62,645 nt of DNA from CAZJVD01 sp964549505 (GTDB taxonomy: Bacteria; Bdellovibrionota; UBA1018; CAZJVD01): assembly GCA_964549505.1 (NCBI GenBank), contig CAZJVD010000015.1, positions 1-62,645 of the forward strand, given 5' to 3'. Under the pieces are notes generated by a model. The model made no database searches. It was not told where the DNA came from and saw only the letters and a list, made by a program, of their open reading frames with translations. This document shows, one piece after another, positions 17,604-26,302 of the stretch (its first letter is position 1; every line of letters starts with the position of its first letter). The translations under genes were made by a program, and so were the position numbers.

Positions 17604-18396
17604 GACTCCTCGCCCAAGACCTGGAATTCTCGTCCGCGCTATTGCGTGGACTGCGCTGATCCTATTGTACTTGCCGCTCCTGTCTGCAGTCGTCGTTTCT
17701 TTTATCGAAGGCGACCGAGCGAATGGTTCTATTCATTATGGTTTCGGAGCTTATCAAAGATTGATTGAGAACAAGTCGCTTCTCGAGGGTCTTGTTCTCA
17801 GTGTTGAGATCGGTCTCCTGGTAACGGTGATCAGCGTTGTTCTCGGTACCGTCCTGGCACTCGGCCTTGAGCGCGTTCAGTTTCGTGGGAAAGCAATCTT
17901 TGATCGCCTCATGATGTTGCCGCTTGTTGTGCCTGAGCTGGTCTACGGCCTTTCGCTTCTAGTCTGGTTTGTCGCACTTCGGGTGACGCTCGGGCGTGTG
18001 TCGATTGTGCTCGCACATGTGACGTTTTGTTTGACGTACGTGGTAATGACGATTCGATCTCGTCTCAAAGAGTACGATCGAACGATCGAAGAAGCGGCCG
18101 AAGATCTCGGGGCAACAGGGACGCAGATCTTTTGGAAAGTCACGTTGCCGTTGATTGCGCCAGGGATTCTTTCCGCTGCACTCATGGCTTTTACGCTCTC
18201 GTTTGATGATTTTCTGATCACGTATTTTACGGCCGGTGTGGGTTCGGACACTTTGCCGGTCAAGATCTACGCGATGATTAAGTTTGGTATCAATCCGGAG
18301 ATCAACGCGCTCTCAGCCGTGCTCTTTGGCGGAACACTGATCGCCGTCTTTGTGGGTCAGATGTTGATGGCTCGAAAGCCGGCTAGCAACCGCTGA
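17590..18396 (+). CDS. potC: polyamine ABC transporter permease
   Basis: The 268-residue second permease has six predicted membrane spans, the EAA loop (EEAAEDLGATGTQIFWKVTLPLIAPG) and the PotC-like FDDFLITYFTAG segment. GTG 17590 follows GGGAG by 9 nt and overlaps potB by 14 bp. It completes the importer with PotA, PotB and the divergent PotD. Its last 14 bp overlap tail-to-tail with a lipoprotein gene on the other strand. Confidence 0.93.
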   Translation: MRSDETPRPRPGILVRAIAWTALILLYLPLLSAVVVSFIEGDRANGSIHYGFGAYQRLIENKSLLEGLVLSVEIGLLVTVISVVLGTVLALGLERVQFRGKAIFDRLMMLPLVVPELVYGLSLLVWFVALRVTLGRVSIVLAHVTFCLTYVVMTIRSRLKEYDRTIEEAAEDLGATGTQIFWKVTLPLIAPGILSAALMAFTLSFDDFLITYFTAGVGSDTLPVKIYAMIKFGINPEINALSAVLFGGTLIAVFVGQMLMARKPASNR

Positions 18397-19483
18397 TATT
18401 GACATCGTACTTGATGCCTAGGTAACAGCTGAGGGCTAGTGCTTCCGCAGCACTGAGTTCCCGTCCATAGTAGATGAACTCGGCGATGGTTCCGTTCAAT
18501 GGAGCAATGGCGCAGTTGGGAGCGCGACTTCCGATCGTCGGAAGGGCACCGCCACTCAGGTCAAGGATCGGGATCACCGCATTGGTTTCGTAAGCCGTGA
18601 CGCCGTCATAATACAATGTCGCGGTCGGGGCGTTCTCATCCAATACCCCAATCGACACGTTAGGCGTGCTCGCTTGGAAGGACGAATGCTCCGCTGTGAG
18701 TCCAGCTCCGTTGAAATACTTTGCGCGCATGTAGTCGCCACCAACGCCACCCAAACTGATGAGCTGAAACGCTTCGCCGCCGCCGGCACTTGTATTGTTG
18801 TAGAACGCGCCGGCGTTTCCGTCGCTGTTTCCAACCATCGCTACGGTAAAGGAAAGTTCGTTATGAAAATCGATAGCCGAGGAAAGACACTGTCCTCCGG
18901 AAAGCGTTATCGTCGCTTGATTGTTGTAATTGGTATCCGACGCGTTCCAGATAGGTTCCTTGGCTACTGTTGGTACGAAATCGAAACCGTTTCCCGTAGC
19001 ATCGACCATCGTTGGGACAATGAGTCCGTCGGTTGCGCCAGCTGCGACACCATCTCTGTTTCCGTCAACGTCATTAGCGTTCACCCAAACTTCGGGGTCG
19101 CCAAGAGCTGCGACGTAGATATCGCCATGATAACCTTTAGCATCGGTCGCACGAAGCTTTGCGTAGCTGACCGTACTGCTTGCCGTAAAAACACTTCCGG
19201 TAATCGAACCGGAACCTTCGGCGATCGAATAGGTATAAGGAGCTGATCCTCCCGAAGCCGAAAGAGTGACCGACTCACCGCTGAGGAGGCTAACAATGGA
19301 TTCTGCCGTGGTGCTATTGGTCGTTACCACGATGGTGGGCGCGGGTAGAGCTCCGCCACCTAAAGTAGCTGCGACCTCTGTGGATTCGTTGCCAAAAAAC
19401 TTAGGCGAACAAGCCGACACGACACCACTCAGGGCAAAAATGAATATAGTTACACGACTGCTGCGAAACTTAGTGAGAAGCAC
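18383..19483 (-). CDS. outer-membrane lipoprotein with LamG-like domain
   Basis: GTG 19483 is taken as the start since GGAGG lies 5 nt before it; the protein then begins with a signal peptide and lipobox VVSAC (Cys25). Residues ~45-115 resemble an Ig-like/Big domain (SGESVTLSASGGSAPYTYSI). The C-terminal ~220 residues look like a concanavalin/LamG-type jelly roll (FTVAMVGNSDG, PLNGTIAEFIYYGRELS), a fold that usually binds carbohydrate or protein. It probably sits on the cell surface. The overlap with the 3' end of potC is unusual but short. Confidence 0.8.
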   Translation of the reverse strand: MLLTKFRSSRVTIFIFALSGVVSACSPKFFGNESTEVAATLGGGALPAPTIVVTTNSTTAESIVSLLSGESVTLSASGGSAPYTYSIAEGSGSITGSVFTASSTVSYAKLRATDAKGYHGDIYVAALGDPEVWVNANDVDGNRDGVAAGATDGLIVPTMVDATGNGFDFVPTVAKEPIWNASDTNYNNQATITLSGGQCLSSAIDFHNELSFTVAMVGNSDGNAGAFYNNTSAGGGEAFQLISLGGVGGDYMRAKYFNGAGLTAEHSSFQASTPNVSIGVLDENAPTATLYYDGVTAYETNAVIPILDLSGGALPTIGSRAPNCAIAPLNGTIAEFIYYGRELSAAEALALSCYLGIKYDVNISGC

Positions 19484-19642
19484 AAAAACCTCCAACGGAC
19501 TGCGAGAGCTTCTCTTAGTTCTCTCTCTAGTCATAGTTTAACCAGTCCTAACCCCTCCGTAAATGTGTCACCGTCGACCCTGCGGGGGGCCTTGGTAACG
19601 CGTATAATGACGGATATGTTCTATTTGAGTTAATTGTTCTCC

Positions 19643-20080
19643 ATGACGAAGACAGTCCTTATAGAAGAGCCGGGTCGTTGGTACGTAGGTCGGTGGCCGG
19701 TTCAAGATTCGTCGAAAGTTCTTCGTAGTCTTCGTAAGGCAGCAGTTTCAGAACCACGCTTCGTTTCGCTTTCGATTTCTTCCAACGAGGTCTCACTCGT
19801 GGCCCCAGCCGGTCTGCGCATCCGTCCGCGCCCCAAGAAAACTTCAAAGAACTGGTCGTTGCTGCGTTTTGAGGGAACCTTAGACTTTGCCTTAGTCGGT
19901 GTACTCGCTCGTCTGACCAAAGTTCTTGCAGAGGCATCGATCTCTGTTTTTGTCGTCTCGACTTACGACACCGATTTTGTTTTATTGAAAGCGAAAACCA
20001 TGACGAAAGCACGACGCGTGCTTCTCAAGGCTGGCTATGCTCTTAAAACTGGTAAGAGAGCTGTACGGGATTCAAAATAA
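19643..20080 (+). CDS. ACT-domain protein
   Basis: This 145-residue cytoplasmic protein ends in an ACT-like regulatory domain of the CASTOR/DUF2241 type (LDFALVGVLARLTKVLAEASISVFVVSTYDTDFVLL), a fold that binds amino acids. The N-terminal ~60 residues form a related half. It might sense an amino acid, but no partner enzyme is adjacent. ATG 19643 is used. TATAAT at 19603-19608 could be its -10 element. Its last 38 bp overlap the end of the gene on the opposite strand. Confidence 0.75.
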   Translation: MTKTVLIEEPGRWYVGRWPVQDSSKVLRSLRKAAVSEPRFVSLSISSNEVSLVAPAGLRIRPRPKKTSKNWSLLRFEGTLDFALVGVLARLTKVLAEASISVFVVSTYDTDFVLLKAKTMTKARRVLLKAGYALKTGKRAVRDSK

Positions 20081-20624
20081 AACCAAACGCTCCCACCAGC
20101 ACAAGACCGACATTGGGTCGGTAGAGAACTCCCGAAAAAAGCGGGAAACGCTTTCCAAAGAAAAGGGCTCCTCCAATTCCGTCCGGATTGTCCGTGGTCG
20201 TCGTAGCCGGATCCGTGGAAGAAGATGACGATGATGACGTCGTGCTCGTGGTTGCCGTGCTGGTCGAATCGGTCTCCGACGTATCGGAAACCTTTCCGGA
20301 TCGGTAAGCAAGAGCGAGCTGCATAAAGAAAGCTTCGGCCGGAGCTCCAAAGTTTGCCGTTGGTCCAACGAAAAGAAAGATCGAACGCACTTTGGTGGTC
20401 TCTTGTTGTTTCGCCTGGTAGTTAAAGGTGACACCACCTTGAAGCCAGGGGAGCACAGGCAGGTGAATCCCCATGGTTGCGTCGAGCGCGTTTCCTCCGC
20501 TCAAGAATGTCAGATTACCGGTTCCCAACACCGCTTCGAAAGCCGCACGCGCTGACGGTGCGCTCGCATAGCCCAATGTCAAGGTGCTCAGAACTGTGAG
20601 TATTCTTAAATTTCGTATGTTCAA
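20043..20624 (-). CDS. outer-membrane beta-barrel protein with Ser/Thr-rich loop
   Basis: The 193-residue protein has a signal peptide ending near ARAA, alternating amphipathic strands and a C-terminal Phe (LSYQF), the usual beta-barrel insertion signal. Residues ~115-145 are almost pure Ser/Thr/Asp and would be a flexible extracellular loop, which may vary in length between strains. It overlaps the ACT-domain gene tail to tail by 38 bp. Confidence 0.75.
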   Translation of the reverse strand: MNIRNLRILTVLSTLTLGYASAPSARAAFEAVLGTGNLTFLSGGNALDATMGIHLPVLPWLQGGVTFNYQAKQQETTKVRSIFLFVGPTANFGAPAEAFFMQLALAYRSGKVSDTSETDSTSTATTSTTSSSSSSSTDPATTTTDNPDGIGGALFFGKRFPLFSGVLYRPNVGLVLVGAFGFILNPVQLSYQF

Positions 20625-20682
20625 AAAGCGGCCACCCCTGCTTACTGGCTCATAACAAGGATAAGGGGAGCCTGAAGGTGAA

Positions 20683-21702
20683 TCAAGCGTCTGTTTTCAG
20701 GTGCTGCGCCAGCGTTTCCACGCATAGAACAAGCGCATTCTCAAAGTGTGTAGCGTGGAGATCCTGACAGAGAGTTGCCGCGATCTTCTTTAGGAGGTCG
20801 GGTGCAAAGAAATGCGTCGCCACGGGGTTGGCTGACAGACATGCCGACCTACGTTTTAGATTGATGTGAATCTGCAAGAAGAAATCCTTCTCTCCACCAC
20901 GACTCTGAAAAGCGGCCCGGAGGTGATCCAGAATGCGAAAGCCTATCTTCGAGCTTCGTCGAGAAACGGCAACGGTTGCACGGCCATGAGTGTGTCCCTT
21001 GCGCGCAAGCGCGGTTTCAAAGCGTGCGAGAGCAGCCACGACTTTGGGATGATGCGTTCCCGAAGCTGTGATCAACCATTCTTCGCGTGTGGTGATGAGG
21101 AAGAAAAGCAGCGCTAGACTGCCGGCAGCGGTCCACAGAATCCAGACCCAGGAACTCGAAGACGTTTCGATGGTTCCTAGTGCGTCGACGATCGAATCGC
21201 TCGGCCCGTCAGTCAAGAGCGGGCTTTTAAGGACCGTTAAAGCCTGTCGGACACAGACGGCGAGTGGTCCGATGCCATCCAAATCAGGAGTGCGTAGACA
21301 CGGTTCGATCGCCTGCGTGTGACCTTTGTCTTCAAAGTAGGGATCGAGTGCGATTCCGGCCCGTGCAGCGATCGCGGAGATGCGAAAGGACTGGGCGCTT
21401 TTCAGAACGAGAATCAACGTTAACGTCATGTCGGGAGTTTCGAGTTCCGTGTCGTAGAGTGCATCAAGACGTGCTTTCGGGGCGTCCTTTTCAATAGGGC
21501 TATCCCAGATTTCGACCCGCAGGATCTGCGATGTGGCCGTTTCATGGCTCTGTAACAGGTCTCGTAGGTGAGAGGTCTCCGCGGGTTCTTGCCGTGCGCT
21601 CTTCCATGCCCAATCCGCATGCGCATCGGTGCCGACCCCAAGGGCAGATAAGTAGGCGAGAAAGCAAACAATTGTGGGGCACTGCTTTCGGTAGAACCGC
21701 AC
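20683..21702 (-). CDS. membrane protein with TPM-like exported domain
   Basis: The 339-residue protein has an N-terminal signal peptide, an exported ~150-residue region, one membrane helix near residue 188-204 (WVWILWTAAGSLALLFFLI) and a basic cytoplasmic C-terminal domain of ~130 residues. The exported part has the character of TPM (YgcG/Psb32-like) domains, which end in a membrane anchor, but the match is by general pattern only. The cytoplasmic part is not recognised. Confidence 0.6.
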   Translation of the reverse strand: MRFYRKQCPTIVCFLAYLSALGVGTDAHADWAWKSARQEPAETSHLRDLLQSHETATSQILRVEIWDSPIEKDAPKARLDALYDTELETPDMTLTLILVLKSAQSFRISAIAARAGIALDPYFEDKGHTQAIEPCLRTPDLDGIGPLAVCVRQALTVLKSPLLTDGPSDSIVDALGTIETSSSSWVWILWTAAGSLALLFFLITTREEWLITASGTHHPKVVAALARFETALARKGHTHGRATVAVSRRSSKIGFRILDHLRAAFQSRGGEKDFFLQIHINLKRRSACLSANPVATHFFAPDLLKKIAATLCQDLHATHFENALVLCVETLAQHLKTDA

Positions 21703-21794
21703 GATCTAGACATTATATCGTTGATTTTGTTAAAAAAAATGTTAAACCCCAAGCACTAGAGTTTTAACGACGCACACCTGTTATTTTCGTGGTG

Positions 21795-21961
21795 CTCAGA
21801 TCTCAGACGATATTCGAATGAGTTTCTGAGTTAGGACGGGTGGAGGATTAACCGCGGAAAGACATTCCAGAGCTCGTCATCAAGCGAAACGTGAAAGCGT
21901 AAGCGCCGTGAGTGCGATGTTCCTCGATGTTTTCCGCAGACATTCGAAGGAGTAACGAGTC
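21795..21961 (+). promoter_or_regulatory. structured rpsB leader, possible S2 autoregulation site
   Basis: The 262-bp gap before rpsB contains a hairpin (CTCAGA at 21802-21807 with TCTGAG at 21825-21830). A longer-range stem pairs GCGGAAA (21854-21860) with TTTCCGC (21931-21937), just before the AAGGAG ribosome binding site. In Enterobacteria the rpsB-tsf leader is folded and bound by S2 to repress translation; this leader could work the same way, but I see no exact copy of that element. Confidence 0.45.
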
Positions 21962-21964
21962 AAA

Positions 21965-22825
21965 ATGCCAGCGATTACAATGAAAGAACTTTTAGAGGCC
22001 GGTGTTCATTTCGGACATCAGACGAGCCATTGGAACCCACGTATGAAAAAGTACGTTTTTGGGGCTCGCAACGGAATTTACATTATCGATCTTCAGAAGA
22101 CGGTCGATCAGACACGCGCCGCTTGTGATTTCATCAAGCGTTTGTCGAGTGAGGGGAAGCGCGTGCTTTTCGTTGGAACGAAGAAGCAAGCGAAGACCAT
22201 TATTGAAGATGAAGCAAAACGTTCAGGCAGTCCGTTTGTTTCGAACCGTTGGTTGGGTGGCATGCTCACTAACTATCAAACCGTTCGCGCATCGATCGAC
22301 CGCTTGAAGAAACTTGAAGCCTTGAAAGAGTCTCCCGAATGGCGAGAAACTCCAAAAAAAGAGCAGTCGAAGATTGACCGTGAACTTGCGAAACTCAACA
22401 AGTCGTTGGGTGGTCTCAAGGACATGAAGAAACTTCCTGGAGCTCTTTTTGTTGTCGATACCAGTAAAGAACACATTGCTGTGAAGGAAGCGCGCAAACT
22501 CGGTATCCCAACGGTTGCTGTTGTGGATACGAACTGTGATCCAACTGCAGTCGATCACGTGATTCCGGGTAACGATGATGCGATTCGAAGCGTGGGACTT
22601 TTTGCACGTCTGATTGCGGACAGCTGTCTTGAAGGTCAGAGAGCGCACGAAGAGTCCTTGCGTGCCGCTGGTAAAACAGCTCAGCAACGCGAAGAAGACG
22701 AAGCTTTAGAGAAGAAGGCGTCGCGATTTGAGGGCGATATCGATCTTAAGGGGGAAGACGAAGTCGAGGCTGAGGTACAAGAAGGTACTGAAGAAGTCGA
22801 CGCTGAAGCACCGAAGGAAGTATAG
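21965..22825 (+). CDS. rpsB: 30S ribosomal protein S2
   Basis: The 286-residue protein is unmistakable S2: ITMKELLEAGVHFGHQTSHWNPRMKKYVFGARNGIYIIDLQKT split over the first 45 residues, RWLGGMLTN, and GIPTVAVVDTNCDP. The C-terminal ~50 residues are acidic and Glu-rich (EGDIDLKGEDEVEAEVQEGTEE), an extension beyond the ~240-residue norm. It heads a long run of core genes, 3 bp before tsf. Confidence 0.98.
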   Translation: MPAITMKELLEAGVHFGHQTSHWNPRMKKYVFGARNGIYIIDLQKTVDQTRAACDFIKRLSSEGKRVLFVGTKKQAKTIIEDEAKRSGSPFVSNRWLGGMLTNYQTVRASIDRLKKLEALKESPEWRETPKKEQSKIDRELAKLNKSLGGLKDMKKLPGALFVVDTSKEHIAVKEARKLGIPTVAVVDTNCDPTAVDHVIPGNDDAIRSVGLFARLIADSCLEGQRAHEESLRAAGKTAQQREEDEALEKKASRFEGDIDLKGEDEVEAEVQEGTEEVDAEAPKEV

Positions 22826-22828
22826 TTT

Positions 22829-23428
22829 ATGAGCATCAGCGCAGAAGCCGTTCGCGATTTGCGAGAGAAAACCGGCGCCGGAATGATGGATTGTAAGAAA
22901 GCCCTTCTTGAAACAGGTGGCGATTTCGAAAAGGCCATCGAGTATTTGCGGAAGAAGGGTATTGCATCGGCCGAAAAGAAGTCCGGTCGTGTCACCAAAG
23001 AAGGTGTAGTCGGATCCTACATTCATGGTGACGGAAAAATCGGTGTCCTGGTCGAAGTTTCATGTGAGACCGACTTTGTGGCTCGCACCGAGCAGTTCAG
23101 AAACTTCGTCAAAGATGTCTCCATGCACGTTGCTGCGGCCCAACCGCGATGGCTGAGTCCTGAGCTTGTTCCGGAGAATGTGATCGCGAAAGAGAAAGAG
23201 ATCGCCATCGAGCAGATGCGCGCGTCTGGTAAACCAGCTGCTGTTCTGGAGAAGATCGCAGAAGGTAAGATCAAGAAGTTCTACGAAGACTACTGTCTGA
23301 CGAAGCAAGCGTTCATCAAGGATCCTAATAAGACGATCGAAGGTCTTTTAAAAGAATCCATTGCGACGTTGGGTGAGAATATGTCGATCCGACGTTTTGT
23401 TCGGTTTTCTTTGGGCGAGGAGCTATGA
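22829..23428 (+). CDS. tsf: elongation factor Ts (short form)
   Basis: EF-Ts recycles EF-Tu from its GDP form. The N-terminus has the UBA-like EAVRDLREKTGAGMMDCKKAL and then the core motifs VGSYIHGDGKIGVLVEVSCETDFVARTEQF. At 199 residues it is the short type, missing most of the second core subdomain of the ~283-residue E. coli protein, as in Thermus. It ends with ATGA overlapping pyrH. Confidence 0.97.
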   Translation: MSISAEAVRDLREKTGAGMMDCKKALLETGGDFEKAIEYLRKKGIASAEKKSGRVTKEGVVGSYIHGDGKIGVLVEVSCETDFVARTEQFRNFVKDVSMHVAAAQPRWLSPELVPENVIAKEKEIAIEQMRASGKPAAVLEKIAEGKIKKFYEDYCLTKQAFIKDPNKTIEGLLKESIATLGENMSIRRFVRFSLGEEL

Positions 23429-24153
23429 CGCCAAAAAGTACTCCACCCAAGGGGTACAAGCGAATTCTTCTGAAGATCTCCGGAGAGTTTTTGGCCGGTG
23501 ATCATGGCTTTGGTTTGCATCCCGATACCCTTCGTATCGTTGCCAACGAAATCGCAAAGGTCGTGGAAAAGAAAATCCAAGTCGCCATTGTTTTAGGTGG
23601 CGGGAACATTTTTCGCGGAATGAAGGGCGCCACGGATGGGATGGATCGGGCGTCAGCCGATTACATGGGCATGCTTGCGACCGTTCTCAATAGCTTAGCT
23701 GTTCAAGACGCGCTCGAGCGACTTGGTCTCGAAACACGTGTTCAGTCTGCGATTGAAATGCGCGCGCTCTGTGAACCTTACATTCGACGACGAGCGATGC
23801 GACACCTTGAAAAGGGTCGTGTGATTATATTCGCAGCCGGTACGGGTAACCCTTATTTCACGACCGATACCACCGCCGCCTTGCGAGCGATGGAAGTCGG
23901 TGCGGATGTTCTTTTGAAGGCAACGATGGTGGACGGTGTCTTCGATTCGGATCCGAAGAAGAACCCGAAAGCTAAGAAGTTCGATGAACTCAAATACATT
24001 GAAGTTCTTCAGAAGGGTCTAAAGGTCATGGATTCCACCGCGATTTCGCTTTGTATGGACAATCAATTGCCAATCGTTGTTTTCAATCTTCATCAGAAGG
24101 GTGCCTTGCAAAAGGTCATTGCTGGTGAGCGTATTGGGACACTCGTTCACTAG
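23425..24153 (+). CDS. pyrH: UMP kinase
   Basis: This 242-residue amino-acid-kinase-fold enzyme phosphorylates UMP to UDP. Family motifs are YKRILLKISGEFLAG, VVLGGGNIFRG (read here as IVLGGGNIFRG), DYMGMLATVLNSLA and the AGTGNPYFTTDT nucleotide segment. A 4-bp overlap with tsf indicates coupling. UDP feeds nucleotide and cell-wall sugar synthesis alongside downstream uppS. Confidence 0.98.
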   Translation: MTPKSTPPKGYKRILLKISGEFLAGDHGFGLHPDTLRIVANEIAKVVEKKIQVAIVLGGGNIFRGMKGATDGMDRASADYMGMLATVLNSLAVQDALERLGLETRVQSAIEMRALCEPYIRRRAMRHLEKGRVIIFAAGTGNPYFTTDTTAALRAMEVGADVLLKATMVDGVFDSDPKKNPKAKKFDELKYIEVLQKGLKVMDSTAISLCMDNQLPIVVFNLHQKGALQKVIAGERIGTLVH

Positions 24154-24162
24154 GAGGCTTCG

Positions 24163-24720
24163 ATGTCAGAAGAAATCACACAGAAACTTTCGGTCGACAT
24201 GAAAAAGAGCTTGGAATCTTTTCAGCGTGACCTCGCAAAAGTCCGAACGGGACGGGCGTCGCCGGCGGTTCTTGAGCCGATTCAGGTTGATTACTACGGT
24301 TCTCACATGCCGATTCACCAAGTGGCGAACGTGACCACTCCGGACGCACGCACGATTCAAATTGTCCCTTGGGAAGCAGGGATGATTGGAGTGATTGAAA
24401 AGGCAATTCTTGCCGCAAATATCGGCATGACCCCGCAGAACGATGGAAAGGTCATCCGAGTCCCGCTTCCGGCGCTGACCGAGGAACGGCGTAAAGAGAT
24501 GGTCAAGCTTATCAAAAAGATGGGCGAGGAAGCGAAGATCGTTATTCGAAATCAGCGGCGCGACGCGAACGAGTTGATCAAGAAGGCAGAGAAAGACAAA
24601 GGAATGTCTCAGGACGAAGCGAAAAAGGTCCTCGATAAGGTTCAAAAGGAAACTGACGCTCATATCGCGCAAGTCGATAAGCTGGTTGAGAACAAAGAAA
24701 AAGAAGTTCTTACGGTTTAG
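24163..24720 (+). CDS. frr: ribosome recycling factor
   Basis: The 185-residue RRF splits post-termination ribosomes with EF-G. It shows the conserved LAKVRTGRASPAVLEPIQVDYYG, the NDGKVIRVPLPALTEERRKE stretch and the helical KDKGMSQDEAKK end. AGGAGG lies 5 nt upstream of ATG. It follows pyrH by 9 bp in the standard order. Confidence 0.98.
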   Translation: MSEEITQKLSVDMKKSLESFQRDLAKVRTGRASPAVLEPIQVDYYGSHMPIHQVANVTTPDARTIQIVPWEAGMIGVIEKAILAANIGMTPQNDGKVIRVPLPALTEERRKEMVKLIKKMGEEAKIVIRNQRRDANELIKKAEKDKGMSQDEAKKVLDKVQKETDAHIAQVDKLVENKEKEVLTV

Positions 24721-24726
24721 GTCGGC

Positions 24727-25431
24727 ATGACGGAAGCAGTGGTTCCGCAGCACATCGCGATCATCATGGATGGGAACGGTCGCTGGGCCGCCCGCCGTGG
24801 AAGGCCGCGCATCTTTGGTCATATTCGTGGTGCAAAGCGGGTTCGCGAGATCGTCGAGAGGGCGGGTGAACGCGGAGTAAAGGCACTGACACTTTTCGCC
24901 TTCTCCACAGAAAACTGGACACGTCCTCAGGGGGAACTCGATGTTTTATGGAAACTTCTTCATAAATTCATCGTGCGGGAGGTGGATCGCCTCGATACAA
25001 AGGGCGTGCGTTTGCGTGTGATCGGCGAGATGGAGCGGCTGAACCCAGATCTTCAGGCCTTGCTGACACATACGATGGAACGTTTATCCCAGAATACCGG
25101 GTTGACGCTGACTCTAGCGCTCTCGTACGGCGGTCGTTCAGATATTTTGCGCGCCGTTCGTTCTCTTGTGAACGATGCTGCGAACGGACGTCTTAAAGCG
25201 ACCGACATCACCGAAGAGTTATTGACGCGTGAAACGGCGGGCGGATTGCCCGAAGTGGATCTTATGATTCGCACGAGCGGCGAAAAGCGAATCTCGAATT
25301 TTTTACTTTGGCACCTGGCTTATGCAGAACTGTTTTTCGCAGACGTGTGTTGGCCTGATTTTGGGACGACCGAGTTTGAGAAGGCTTTGAAGGACTTTGA
25401 GAAGAGGGAGCGTCGATTTGGCTCGGTCTGA
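24727..25431 (+). CDS. uppS: undecaprenyl diphosphate synthase
   Basis: The 234-residue cis-prenyltransferase makes the C55 carrier lipid for peptidoglycan and glycan export. It has the catalytic Asp in IIMDGNGRWA, the FAFSTENWTRP substrate loop and the C-terminal LMIRTSGEKRISNFLLW with the conserved Arg residues. It is 6 bp after frr and overlaps cdsA by 14 bp. Confidence 0.97.
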   Translation: MTEAVVPQHIAIIMDGNGRWAARRGRPRIFGHIRGAKRVREIVERAGERGVKALTLFAFSTENWTRPQGELDVLWKLLHKFIVREVDRLDTKGVRLRVIGEMERLNPDLQALLTHTMERLSQNTGLTLTLALSYGGRSDILRAVRSLVNDAANGRLKATDITEELLTRETAGGLPEVDLMIRTSGEKRISNFLLWHLAYAELFFADVCWPDFGTTEFEKALKDFEKRERRFGSV

Positions 25432-26260
25432 TGTTTTGATTCGTGTGGGCACGGGAGTCGTAGGTGGCGGCGTTCTGCTGGCTGCACTTCTGTGGGGACG
25501 ATCCTTTGAGTGGGCGTTTCTCACCGCGCTCCTGAGTTTCGCATTAGCGAATGAGTATGCCGGGATGGTTTTCGGTCTTAGAGATTCTGCGATCAAGCGT
25601 GGCATCTTGATCGTGGGGGCTATTCTCTTGAGTTTGGTGAGTGGGGTGTACGGGCAGACCGAGGGGTTATGGCTTCTGAGTGCTTTGATCCTCACGAGCA
25701 CCGTCTGGGTTGTGATCATTGCATCCCGGGGACCGGTTTCCCAGCTCAAGGCACACTCGACGGAGACAGCAGCGCTCGGTCTTGGTTTGATTTATGTCGG
25801 ATACTTCCCGGGTTTCGTGTTGGCGATTCGAAAAGAGTCGGACTTGATTCCATGGTTACTCGTGTTCTTCTTGATACAGTGGGTGGGTGACAGCGCCGCT
25901 TATTTCGTGGGGCGATCGTTCGGGAAACGGAAACTAGCGCCGTCGATTAGTCCTGGTAAGTCCTGGGAGGGAGTTACTGCAGGCTTTGTCGGTGTCATGG
26001 TTCTGGGGATGGTCGCACGAGTTCTTAGTCCGGGTTTTTACCAGTTGCCCGCGACGGGATTCTTCTTTTTGTTAGCGATCGTTTTTCTGGTGTCTGTCGT
26101 CGGTGATCTCTTTGAGAGTCTGATCAAACGTGCCGCCGATGTTAAAGATTCTGGGCATTTTCTGCCGGGTCATGGTGGCTTCATGGATCGCTTCGATGGA
26201 TTAGTATTGAGCGCACCTGTGATGTATGCTGGAATCAAATTCTTGAGCTCCGTCAGTTGA
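25418..26260 (+). CDS. cdsA: phosphatidate cytidylyltransferase
   Basis: CdsA makes CDP-diacylglycerol from phosphatidate and CTP in the inner membrane. This 280-residue protein has about eight hydrophobic spans and the family signature near the end (SVVGDLFESLIKRAADVKDSG, then PGHGGFMDRFDGL). TTG 25418 is chosen because GGGAG lies 7 nt before it; an upstream TTG at 25397 has no such site. Product feeds PssA encoded 3 kb downstream. Confidence 0.95.
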   Translation: MARSDVLIRVGTGVVGGGVLLAALLWGRSFEWAFLTALLSFALANEYAGMVFGLRDSAIKRGILIVGAILLSLVSGVYGQTEGLWLLSALILTSTVWVVIIASRGPVSQLKAHSTETAALGLGLIYVGYFPGFVLAIRKESDLIPWLLVFFLIQWVGDSAAYFVGRSFGKRKLAPSISPGKSWEGVTAGFVGVMVLGMVARVLSPGFYQLPATGFFFLLAIVFLVSVVGDLFESLIKRAADVKDSGHFLPGHGGFMDRFDGLVLSAPVMYAGIKFLSSVS

Positions 26261-26302
26261 CGCGATTCATTGAACACAGTGGCAGAAACAGAGGGAAATA
26301 GC

